This document shows, one piece after another, positions 24,532-32,158 of a stretch of 64,000 nucleotides of DNA. A program made the translations under genes and the position numbers. The stretch comes from Dyadobacter sp. CY326 (GTDB lineage: Bacteria; Bacteroidota; Bacteroidia; Cytophagales; Spirosomataceae), in assembly GCF_021390515.1 (NCBI RefSeq), contig NZ_JAJUXI010000005.1, forward strand, positions 62,001 through 126,000, in the 5' to 3' direction. Each line of letters starts with the position of its first letter. Within the stretch, counting starts at the first letter, position 1. The notes under the pieces are model-generated. The model did not search any database and had not been told where the DNA came from. It worked only from the letters and a program-made list of their open reading frames with translations.

Positions 24532-24653
24532 TTGAAATACACATTTTTAAATTCTTACGAGCATGTAAGATTTGCAATTTTATTAAACTATTTCTTAAAA
24601 TGTATATATTTTTTTAGGCCCAATAGCTAATTCCATCAAATACAGCGGCATAA

Positions 24654-25862
24654 TTACATTGCGCCAGCAGCTTTTTCTACCTGGTCAAGCACACGCATTA
24701 TGTTACCACCCCAGATTTTCTGGATCTCATTCGCTGAGTAACCTCTTTGTACTAATTCTTCTGTTATGCCGCCGATCTGGCTTACATCTTGCAGGCCGAT
24801 CACCTCGCCGCCGCCGTCCAGGTCCATGCCAATGCCAACATGGTCAACGCTCGTCAGCTTAATCACATGCTCAATGTGGTCAACCGCCTCTTTCAGCGTC
24901 GGCATGTCCGACTTGTATTTTTCATTAATGGCCTTCATTTCATCACGAAGCGCTTTTTTATCAGCATCGGACAGATCCGTCTGACGGATTTTCAACCGCA
25001 ATGCTTTGAGTGACATTTCATGCGGCTGCGAAGGTTTTTTGACAAAACCCGGCACAAAATTGATCTGAATTACGCCTCCGTTTTTTGCCAAAGTTTTGAT
25101 CATATCATCGGTCATGTTGCGCGGCACATCGCACAATGCGCGGCACGAGGAATGCGATGCAATAACCGGCGCCTTTGTTAATTTGATTACATCGTAAAAC
25201 GTAGAATCGGAGACGTGGGAAATGTCAACCATCATTCCCAACCTGTTCATTTCTTTCACAACATCCTCTCCCAGAGCGCTCAATCCATTGTGTTCCGGGC
25301 CATCGCCATCAGTTGATGAATCGCAAATGTCGTTATTGGACGAATGTGACAATGTTACATAGCGCAGGCCGAGATCGTAATATTGTTTGAGATTTGAAAT
25401 GTCCTTTCCAATTGGCCAGCCATTTTCCATGCCGATAAAAACCGCCCGCTTTCCTTCTTTTTGCAGCCGATAGGCATCTTTTGAAGTGGTCGCAATGCCT
25501 GCAACGGCCGGATTCAATTTTACGGATTCATGTATTTTGTCAAAAATTGCTAATGCTTTTTTCTTAGCCTCTGCATTCGCCTCATCCGAACGTTTGCCTT
25601 GTCCGAGATAAACCGCGAAAAACATGCCGTCCATGCCGCCTTTGATCATCCGCGGGAAATCAATCTGCGATCGGTCCTTTTCATAATCATGTTCCACAGC
25701 AATGTCAAAACCCGGCTTCATCATATTGATCGGCACATCGGCGTGCGTGTCGATGGTGAGGGCTTTTTCATGGATTTTAGCAGCCTTAGGTGACATTTTC
25801 ACCGGGGCAGTTTGCGCCAGCGAGAGGACTGGCAGCGATAACAAGAGTAACAGCTTTTTCAT
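24654..25862 (-). CDS. Secreted membrane dipeptidase (M19, renal dipeptidase family)
   Basis: 402 residues with a signal peptide (MKKLLLLLSLPVLSLAQ). Zinc ligands of the family are visible: HAD in TIDTHADVPIN (usual HxD), Glu in GMENGWPIG, His in LSHSSNN and DISHVSDSTF. M19 enzymes cleave dipeptides, including those with D-residues at the second position. Length fits the family. Probably periplasmic. No operon partner: 120 bases before glgB and divergent from the acetolactate decarboxylase gene. Confidence 0.92.
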   Translation of the reverse strand: MKKLLLLLSLPVLSLAQTAPVKMSPKAAKIHEKALTIDTHADVPINMMKPGFDIAVEHDYEKDRSQIDFPRMIKGGMDGMFFAVYLGQGKRSDEANAEAKKKALAIFDKIHESVKLNPAVAGIATTSKDAYRLQKEGKRAVFIGMENGWPIGKDISNLKQYYDLGLRYVTLSHSSNNDICDSSTDGDGPEHNGLSALGEDVVKEMNRLGMMVDISHVSDSTFYDVIKLTKAPVIASHSSCRALCDVPRNMTDDMIKTLAKNGGVIQINFVPGFVKKPSQPHEMSLKALRLKIRQTDLSDADKKALRDEMKAINEKYKSDMPTLKEAVDHIEHVIKLTSVDHVGIGMDLDGGGEVIGLQDVSQIGGITEELVQRGYSANEIQKIWGGNIMRVLDQVEKAAGAM

Positions 25863-26090
25863 ATTCAGGAGTGATTGGTTAAAGGAATTTGATCTCTTTT
25901 TAAGTTGTGTCTTTTTTTCTGATTTATCAACTCACGACCACTTTTCCTTCATTTTCTCCTAAATAACATCATCATGGTTCTATTAAACTGCATTTATTTA
26001 TTCAAATGTTGCCTTACTGAGCAGACAAGATTTAATTTGCATTTTAACAAAGCCGACGCAGCGCTAACGAAACCATTTCCTCTATTTTCG

Positions 26091-26930
26091 ATGATAAAAC
26101 TTTCCTTAAAAATCACTTTCAATGCCTTATCAATTGCATTCGTAATGTTTGCCTTAGCTGGTTTGCAAAGTTGTCATTCTCCCCAAAAATCGGTTTCAAG
26201 ATCGGGTAAAAATCCGAATGCTCGAGAGCAGGATTTTATGTATCAATATTCGATCATTGATGCATTAATGGCGGGCGTTTTTGATGGAGATCTGACTATC
26301 GGAAAACTGAAAGCGAAAGGAGATTTCGGTGTAGGGACATTCAATAAAGTGGATGGTGAGTTGATTATGCATAAAGGTCGGGTTTACAAAATGAGCTCGG
26401 ACGGCAGTGTGAAAGAAGCGCCTGACGCGGACAGCACGTCGGCTGCTTTTGTCAAGTTTTTCAAAAGCGATACGGTGATTTATTTTAAAGAGCCGAATTT
26501 GACTTATGAAAAAATTCAGGAGCTTTTGGTCAATAAATTGAATGAAAACAGCATTTATGCAATTAAAATAACCGGCACATTTTCAAGCATGACAACCCGT
26601 GCTGCAAGCCCGGCAAAGCCGCCATACAAGACATTAACCGCACATCTTGGCGAAAATCAGAAGCTTTTCAATTACACGAACACAACCGGAACGTGCGTTG
26701 GATTCCTGCTCCCGCCTTATCTTGCCCGGACCAATGTTCCAGGTTTTCATTTGCATTATCTTTCGGGTGATTTAAAGGCTGGCGGTCATATCTTTAAGTT
26801 CAGTACAAATGCTGTCGCCGTTGAAATTGATTTTACGAAAGGGTTTACCATTGAAAATAACACCAATGCGGAATTTCGGAATGTAAACCTCAAACCCGAC
26901 CGCGGTGCCGAACTAAAAAAAATCGAGTAA
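26091..26930 (+). CDS. Lipoprotein-type alpha-acetolactate decarboxylase
   Basis: 279 residues from the ATG at 26091 (MIKLSLKITFNALSI); an earlier in-frame ATG would add 39 residues before the signal. The N-terminus is a lipoprotein signal with lipobox LQSC. The mature part is BudA-like: FMYQYSIIDALMAGVFDGDLTIGKL, KGDFGVGTFNKVDGELI, and the zinc-binding HLHYLSGDLKAGGH near residue 220. BudA makes acetoin from acetolactate, normally in the cytosol, so an exported, lipid-anchored form is unusual. No acetolactate synthase (budB) is adjacent. Confidence 0.85.
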   Translation: MIKLSLKITFNALSIAFVMFALAGLQSCHSPQKSVSRSGKNPNAREQDFMYQYSIIDALMAGVFDGDLTIGKLKAKGDFGVGTFNKVDGELIMHKGRVYKMSSDGSVKEAPDADSTSAAFVKFFKSDTVIYFKEPNLTYEKIQELLVNKLNENSIYAIKITGTFSSMTTRAASPAKPPYKTLTAHLGENQKLFNYTNTTGTCVGFLLPPYLARTNVPGFHLHYLSGDLKAGGHIFKFSTNAVAVEIDFTKGFTIENNTNAEFRNVNLKPDRGAELKKIE

Positions 26931-26966
26931 ATTCAACTTTTGCCGCGACGTAGATTCTCGATAATC

Positions 26967-27983
26967 ATGTATTTTTTCTCAAAAAACATATTCATCTTCG
27001 CCCTGATCCTCCTGGGTTGCGGCTCCGCAAATGGACAGGTCACCTATTACGCTGATATTCTGGGACACGGTTTCAGACAAGCAACCATTGTGCAACCGTC
27101 TGACTATGAAGGAAGTGTAACTTGCACGATCATTAAGAAGCAAACGCCTGAAAAAAGCAACAAAGCCGTTCTTTATGTGCATGGTTTCAATGACTATTTC
27201 TTTCAGGAAGAAATGGCCGAGCGATACATTAAAGAAGGTTACAACTTTTACGCCGTCGACTTACGCAAATATGGACGGTCGTTTCTCGCCAATCAGAAAT
27301 TCAATAATGTCCGCGACCTCTCGGAATATTTCGCCGACATTGACACGGTTCTGCACATTATGAAAAGTGAAGGTTCGGACAAGATCCTCCTGAGCGGACA
27401 TTCTCTTGGCGGATTGACCGTTTCCCTTTACGCCGCCGCTCGCAATGGCAATGAGCTGTTTGAGGCCATCTTGCTGAACAGTCCTATGTTCGATTTGAAT
27501 GCGTCGGGCTTGAAAAAAACTGCGCTTCCGGTGATTGTCAAACGAGCAGAAAAACATCCGGAAACGGCCATAAGCGCAGGAATAAGCGAATTATACGGCG
27601 AAAGCTTGCATAAGGACGCGTATGGAGAATGGAGTTATAATCTCGGTTGGAAGCCGCACATTGTCCCGCCGGTCAATTTCGGTTGGATCCGTGCCGTTCA
27701 TCTCGGCCAATCGAAATTGTCGCAAGGTTTGCAAATTGACAAGCCTGTTCTCGTTCTGCATGCTGTCAAATCCATTGACGAAAAAAAATGGAGCGACACA
27801 TTCTTCACCGGCGACGCCGTGCTGAACGTTCAGGAAATCGCTCGCCAGGCACAAAATATTGTTGGCCAATATAGCATTCAAGCCATTCCAGGCGGGATGC
27901 ACGACTTGATCCTTTCCAGAAAACCCGTCCGCGAGGAAGTTTATACAACGATTTTCGACTGGGCCAAACGCAACGTGAAGTAA
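26967..27983 (+). CDS. Secreted alpha/beta hydrolase (serine hydrolase)
   Basis: 338 residues from the ATG at 26967 (MYFFSKNIFIFALILLGCGSANGQ), a signal peptide that may be a lipobox (LLGC). An alpha/beta hydrolase fold: oxyanion region VLYVHGFNDYFFQ, nucleophile elbow LLSGHSLGGLTVSL with Ser, and a late His in GGMHDLILS. Resembles monoacylglycerol lipase or lysophospholipase-like enzymes; substrate not readable. It follows the decarboxylase by 36 bases. Its stop is two bases before the REP repeats. Confidence 0.85.
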   Translation: MYFFSKNIFIFALILLGCGSANGQVTYYADILGHGFRQATIVQPSDYEGSVTCTIIKKQTPEKSNKAVLYVHGFNDYFFQEEMAERYIKEGYNFYAVDLRKYGRSFLANQKFNNVRDLSEYFADIDTVLHIMKSEGSDKILLSGHSLGGLTVSLYAAARNGNELFEAILLNSPMFDLNASGLKKTALPVIVKRAEKHPETAISAGISELYGESLHKDAYGEWSYNLGWKPHIVPPVNFGWIRAVHLGQSKLSQGLQIDKPVLVLHAVKSIDEKKWSDTFFTGDAVLNVQEIARQAQNIVGQYSIQAIPGGMHDLILSRKPVREEVYTTIFDWAKRNVK

Positions 27984-27984
27984 C

Positions 27985-28125
27985 GATAGCGCGAAGGTCC
28001 GATAGCGCGAAGGTCCCACCTTCGTGCTGATTATTTTAAGGCCTCCGGCCGAAAGTGTAAAAAAGATTCTCACTCCCACGGCCAGAGGCCTCACAATATT
28101 AGGCACGAAGGTGGGACCTTCGCGC
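27985..28125. repeat. Left REP doublet with a 16-bp partial duplication
   Basis: Outer palindromes at 28005-28027 and 28103-28125 are exact reverse complements of each other. Inner arms are at 28040-28051 and 28079-28090, with one mismatch. In front, GATAGCGCGAAGGTCC at 27985-28000 repeats at 28001-28016 exactly, so the left end has a tandem partial copy. The repeats start right after the hydrolase stop codon. Confidence 0.85.
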
Positions 28126-28212
28126 CAGCGCTTGTGGGAGGTTTGTCACAGCGTCCAAAATCATTACGTGACGTAATTTAAGCTTCTGCGTCTAAATCAG
28201 AAACGTAAAATT

Positions 28213-28740
28213 ATGTCTGAAAAATACAAGTTCTTTAAAGGAGGATTGTTCTTCGTTACCATGACGACTGTTGGCTGGATCGACGTCTTCACCAGACCGC
28301 TCTACGCGGATGAAATCATCAAAAACCTTAATTACTGCATTGATCATAAGGGACTTGAAGTGTATGAGTTCGTCATTATGACCAATCACGTTCACATGAT
28401 CTGCTCTGCAAAAAACGGCAATGTTGGAGCGATCATCCGTGATTTCAAAAGCTTCTCTGCCAAGGAAATGATTCGGCTGATTCAGGAGAATCCGAAAGAA
28501 AGCCGCAAAGAATGGATGCTTTATCTTTTCCGCTATTTTGCCAAAGGCAAGGGTGGAAGATGCGAGTTTCAGTTTTGGCAACACTCAAATCATCCCATAA
28601 ACCTAATTTCTAACAATTGGATTAATCAACGTGCAAGATATATTTGGAACAACCCGGTAAAGGCTGGCATCGTGGAAGAGCCGCAACATTACATTTACAG
28701 CAGCGCCAATAAAGAAACAAAACTAAAAATCTTATGTTAG
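28213..28740 (+). CDS. REP-associated tyrosine transposase (RAYT, Y1 Tnp/HUH)
   Basis: 175 residues. The HUH motif is NHVHMI at about residue 58 (VIMTNHVHMICSAKNG), and a catalytic Tyr candidate lies in ARYIWNNPVKAGIVEEP. The family cuts single-stranded DNA at REP hairpins. The C-terminus ends KETKLKILC. The frame is intact and the length typical, so the enzyme may be active on the two flanking doublets. Host gene context is the acetolactate decarboxylase/hydrolase pair to the left. Confidence 0.88.
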   Translation: MSEKYKFFKGGLFFVTMTTVGWIDVFTRPLYADEIIKNLNYCIDHKGLEVYEFVIMTNHVHMICSAKNGNVGAIIRDFKSFSAKEMIRLIQENPKESRKEWMLYLFRYFAKGKGGRCEFQFWQHSNHPINLISNNWINQRARYIWNNPVKAGIVEEPQHYIYSSANKETKLKILC

Positions 28741-28742
28741 TT

Positions 28743-28858
28743 GGCGCGAAGGTCCCACCTTCGTGCCTAATATTCTGAGGCCTCCGGCCGGAGAAGTAAA
28801 ACTGCTTCATCGGCCAGAGGCCTGCAAATAATCGTCACGAAGGTGGGACCTTCGCGCC
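28743..28858. repeat. Right REP doublet
   Basis: Same layout as the left doublet: GCGCGAAGGT-type palindrome at 28744-28766, inner GGCCTCCGGCCG at 28779-28790 and CGGCCAGAGGCC at 28811-28822, then the mirrored palindrome at 28835-28858. The spacers between arms differ from the left copy. Confidence 0.85.
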
Positions 28859-28902
28859 AACGCATCATTAAAATTGTTGATTTTCTATGGCGACCGAATT
28901 AT

Positions 28903-28949
28903 GGAATTTTGAACTGTTGATTCAAATGCGATCAACAACTCGAAATTCC
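28903..28949. repeat. Imperfect inverted repeat after the right REP doublet
   Basis: Left arm 28903-28921 (GGAATTTTGAACTGTTGAT) pairs with 28931-28949, 16 of 19 positions, 9-base loop. It precedes the next gene by 17 bases. It could be a cis-regulatory hairpin or part of the mobile unit. Confidence 0.4.
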
Positions 28950-28966
28950 ATATCATTTTATTAGCC

Positions 28967-29455
28967 ATGAAAAATTTATTACGCTTTGTTGCCTGGCTTG
29001 CCTTTGCTTTCGTCTCCCTTCATTGCCATGCACAAAGCACTTTTACATCTACGAATATGCAATGCCGTGAGCTTCGCATTGCCAACATTACATTCGATTC
29101 AAGCTCCGGGAATGTGTATCGCATCCCGCTGCGAAAGTATGGATTACGAAAGTGCAATTATGCTGTGATGGTGAAAGCCTCTCTCGATGGAGATCCGGCC
29201 AGTTACCACATTCCCGGCTCCTTGCCCAATGGGGACTCATTCAGTTTCAAAATAAAATCTGGTGGAAAAAGACATGGCGATACGCTGATGATCATTCGCC
29301 GCAGTGGCAATGAGCGCGTGCAGTTTTCCAAGATTAGCATTCTCGCCTTCCGTGGACTGGATGTCGGGGCGTTTGTGAGAAATGACAAGGCTTTCCGTAA
29401 GTTTTTTTTGGCAACTTATGTGCCTTCGTATCACAGCGGGCTGTTTCGGCCTTAA
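28967..29455 (+). CDS. Secreted hypothetical protein
   Basis: 162 residues with a signal peptide (MKNLLRFVAWLAFAFVSLHCHAQ). The mature part starts STFTSTNMQCRELRI and has a beta-rich pattern; basic stretches (LRKYGLRKCNY, KSGGKRHGDTLMI). No known domain. Upstream of a HAD hydrolase on the same strand, but 79 bases apart. Confidence 0.55.
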   Translation: MKNLLRFVAWLAFAFVSLHCHAQSTFTSTNMQCRELRIANITFDSSSGNVYRIPLRKYGLRKCNYAVMVKASLDGDPASYHIPGSLPNGDSFSFKIKSGGKRHGDTLMIIRRSGNERVQFSKISILAFRGLDVGAFVRNDKAFRKFFLATYVPSYHSGLFRP

Positions 29456-29533
29456 TTACAATGTGGCAACTTTTGAATTGAATGCATATATTGCTGGCCT
29501 GAATTACAATATTTATTCAAAACTTTGACCGCA

Positions 29534-30172
29534 ATGCAAACAAGTGACTTGAAAATCCTCTTCTTCGATATCGGTGGTGTGCTGCTAAGCAATGGCTGGG
29601 GGCATGAATCACGGATTTTGGCGGCCGAGAAGTTCGGACTGGATTACAAGGAAATGGACCAGCTCCACAACTTTATTTTCAACGTCTATGAAATCGGCAG
29701 CGTCAATCTTGATCAATATCTTGATACGGTCATCTTCAACCATCCCAGGGATTTCGTGCGTGAAGATTTTAAGGAATTCATGTATGCACAATCCGTCGAG
29801 CTTCCCGAAATGCTTGCATGGCTGAAAGAATGGAAGAAGGATTGCGGATTTCGAATCATTTCGATCAATAACGAGGGTAAGGAATTGAACGATTATCGTG
29901 TCCAAAAATTCAAGCTTCACACGTGTTTTGATGCTTTCATCTCATCATGCGAAGTCAAAATGCGCAAGCCAGACCCGCGTATCTTCGAGCTGGCCATGGG
30001 CATTGCACAAGCAACTCCAAGCCAATGTGTTTACTTTGACGACCGCATTATGTTTGCCAATATGGCGAAAAAGCTCGGTTTGCGAGCCTTTCACCATACA
30101 GGATTTGAATCTACAAAAGCAATTCTGGAAAATCTGAAAAAAGAACGATTCGATCCGGTTTCACCGAATTAG
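29534..30172 (+). CDS. HAD-superfamily hydrolase
   Basis: 212 residues from the ATG at 29534; an upstream TTG is open too. All four HAD motifs: DIGGVLL (I), SINNEG (II, with Asn-Asn after Ser), KMRKPDPRIF (III) and YFDDRIMF (IV). It resembles the haloacid dehalogenase/epoxide hydrolase N-terminal-like group, probable phosphatase or dehalogenase. Its last 4 bases overlap the last bases of the opposite DinB gene. Confidence 0.87.
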   Translation: MQTSDLKILFFDIGGVLLSNGWGHESRILAAEKFGLDYKEMDQLHNFIFNVYEIGSVNLDQYLDTVIFNHPRDFVREDFKEFMYAQSVELPEMLAWLKEWKKDCGFRIISINNEGKELNDYRVQKFKLHTCFDAFISSCEVKMRKPDPRIFELAMGIAQATPSQCVYFDDRIMFANMAKKLGLRAFHHTGFESTKAILENLKKERFDPVSPN

Positions 30173-30669
30173 AACGTCTTGTCATCTGCCGAGGGCCCGT
30201 AAACGGAGGGAACCGCAATGTCGTTAAGACGCATGTAAACGGTTAATTGCCCTCGGTGATGCACCCAATGGTTAATGGTAGAGCCAATTGCCGCTATCAT
30301 TGGCTGAGCATATAAAAGCTGCCCACCATTTTTAAGCTGGAAGTCGCGATTGAAATCTTCTTCCGAAGCGTTCTGCAGTGCTTCTTTCGCGCGTTGGATA
30401 TTTTCGTCAAAGTGTTTGACTAGGGCAGCTGTCTCCCTGGTCTGAAAATGCTCAAACGTCACAAAATCAATAACGCCGTCTTCAACCATTTTCGCAACCC
30501 AAAGCGGGATCTCTGCAACAAGAAATGTCAGATAACCCATTTCCATTGATTTGGGATGCGGCTTGAAATCATAGACCGATTCCGGGATTCGCTCGATGCA
30601 CTTTCTGGTCGCAGTATACTCAGCGTCAATCTCCTCAATGTATGACGCAGCAAAAGATTTGTTGTCCAT
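30169..30669 (-). CDS. DinB-family protein
   Basis: 166 residues, four-helix DinB/YfiT fold. The C-terminal HWVHHRGQLTVYMRLNDI with HxxxH-type His residues is typical of the metal site; the first family His is replaced in LVAEIPLW. Members are metal-dependent enzymes or thiol transferases with unclear roles. Convergent with the HAD gene (4 shared bases). Confidence 0.82.
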   Translation of the reverse strand: MDNKSFAASYIEEIDAEYTATRKCIERIPESVYDFKPHPKSMEMGYLTFLVAEIPLWVAKMVEDGVIDFVTFEHFQTRETAALVKHFDENIQRAKEALQNASEEDFNRDFQLKNGGQLLYAQPMIAAIGSTINHWVHHRGQLTVYMRLNDIAVPSVYGPSADDKTF

Positions 30670-30703
30670 AGCTGAATATTTTTTACATTAAATTAAAAAA
30701 ATA

Positions 30704-31579
30704 ATGCCTGCTACGCCCAGGTTTCAACAATCGACTCCACAATTACAGCAGGCAAAACCCAACGATTTGAAGGAATTCACAGACATAAGACAGCTGTACA
30801 CACCCATCCAGCCGACGGTGAAGCAATCCGCTTACAACGTCACTTACGTTGAGTTTTCGCCCAATCTACTGCTTCAAGATTACATTTATTGCTACTGGCA
30901 ACTGCAGACTTCACAGACTTTAAGCGAACCATTCCATTACCGTGTCGTTGCCGACGGATGCATTGACATTTATTTTGAACTAACCGATCCTGCTGACAGC
31001 TATGTGATGGGTTTCTGTAAAAAATATACCGAATTCCCTCTTACCGATGCATTTAATTACGTGGGCGTCCGATTTTTACCCACCATGTTTCCACAGATTT
31101 TCCGGACAGACGCTGCCGAGTTGAGTAACCGTTACGAACAGCTAGAATCCGTTGTTCCTGAAATTGCAAGATTTATTTCCTCTCATTTCCACGATCAACT
31201 TTCTGGGTTGGAAATCACGGCTTTATTGGACAGTTACTTTACTACAATTCTTTCCAAAACCGTGTTTAATCATGACAATCGGTTTTATGGGGCGTTGTCA
31301 ATCATCCTCAAAAACTATGGCCTGATCAATGTTGAAACAGACCTTAACACTGGCATTAGCCCGCGACAGTTAAGGAGACTTTTCACCTACTACATTGGCG
31401 ATACGGCAAAGACTTTCAGCAAAGTCGTGCGCTTCCAAAACATCCTGAGAGCGAAACCTTCACAGCAAAGTTTGCGTGAGAACAAGCTGTTCTTCGACGG
31501 TTACTACGATCAGGCACATTTTATCAAAGAATTCAAAAACTTCTATGGCGTCACGCCGGGGCGAGCTTTTGGTAGGTAG
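30704..31579 (+). CDS. AraC-family transcriptional regulator
   Basis: 291 residues: an N-terminal region with YIYCYWQLQT and HYRVVADGCIDIYFELTDP, typical of the AraC relatives that have a DUF6597-like domain, and a C-terminal HTH with GISPRQLRRLFTYYIGDTAKTF and YDQAHFIKEFKNFYGVTPGRAFGR. It precedes a VOC-family gene by 78 bases and may control it. Effector unknown. Confidence 0.87.
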   Translation: MPATPRFQQSTPQLQQAKPNDLKEFTDIRQLYTPIQPTVKQSAYNVTYVEFSPNLLLQDYIYCYWQLQTSQTLSEPFHYRVVADGCIDIYFELTDPADSYVMGFCKKYTEFPLTDAFNYVGVRFLPTMFPQIFRTDAAELSNRYEQLESVVPEIARFISSHFHDQLSGLEITALLDSYFTTILSKTVFNHDNRFYGALSIILKNYGLINVETDLNTGISPRQLRRLFTYYIGDTAKTFSKVVRFQNILRAKPSQQSLRENKLFFDGYYDQAHFIKEFKNFYGVTPGRAFGR

Positions 31580-31657
31580 TTTGTCCGATTTTTACAATGT
31601 TTGCCTTTCCAATTCTCAGATCTTCGTAGCGTATTATTCACCTAAATCCCTGGGCAA

Positions 31658-32131
31658 ATGAAACGCTTACTCATCTTGATCGCTGCTTGCAGTTTTGTAA
31701 CAAATGCTTTTTCTCAAATAAATTCAAACCTTAAAAACACAAAGAAAATGAGACTTAACGCAGGAATAATCACATCTAAATTGGCTGAAACAAAAGCTTT
31801 TAATACCAAAATGCTGGGTTTTGGCGTCACATTCGAAAACGAGTTTTATCTGTTGCTTCATACGCCGGGAAAAGAAAGCGAGATCAGCTTCCTCCTGCCG
31901 GAACACCCTTCCCAACAGCCCCTTTTTCACAAGCAATTCCAGGGACAGGGCATGTATTTAACCATTGAAGTAGACAATGTTGATCAGGTTTACAAAGATT
32001 TGAAAAGCAAAGGTGCAGACATTAAGATTGCGCTGCGGGACGAACCTTGGGGCGACCGGCATTTCGCGATTGCCGATCCCAATGGCATAGGGATCGATAT
32101 TGTCAAATATTCACCCAGTCAAGAGAAATAG
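31658..32131 (+). CDS. VOC-family (glyoxalase-like) protein with a signal peptide
   Basis: 157 residues with an N-terminal MKRLLILIAACSFVTNAFSQ; the internal Met31 (MRLNAGIITSK) is an alternative cytosolic start. The VOC domain has AFNTKMLGFGVTFENEFYLLLH and HFAIADPNGIGIDIVKYS, the classical second half. The glyoxalase/bleomycin-resistance fold binds a metal and small substrates; function not specified. Confidence 0.8.
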   Translation: MKRLLILIAACSFVTNAFSQINSNLKNTKKMRLNAGIITSKLAETKAFNTKMLGFGVTFENEFYLLLHTPGKESEISFLLPEHPSQQPLFHKQFQGQGMYLTIEVDNVDQVYKDLKSKGADIKIALRDEPWGDRHFAIADPNGIGIDIVKYSPSQEK

Positions 32132-32158
32132 CATTTGCCTATCTCAATGCATCAGAGA

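Larger units (their letters stand above)
27985..28858. mobile_element. REP doublet - tyrosine transposase (RAYT) - REP doublet unit
   Basis: A Y1/RAYT-type transposase gene (28213-28740) is framed by two nearly identical REP doublets at 28005-28125 and 28744-28858. Each doublet carries outer inverted copies of a 23-bp palindrome built on GCGCGAAGGT-CCC-ACCTTCGTGC and inner GGCCTCCGGCCG / CGGCCAGAGGCC arms. The REP and transposase arrangement matches the bacterial REPtron concept, in which the enzyme handles the REP hairpins. Confidence 0.8.

Noticed and set aside
27591-28106. Open frame on the minus strand across the hydrolase end and REP units
   Set aside because: It runs antisense to a clear alpha/beta hydrolase and through palindromes; a shadow frame.
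27985-28858. Repeated palindromes looked at as a CRISPR array
   Set aside because: Only two doublets around one gene, no regular spacers, no cas genes; REP/RAYT explains them.
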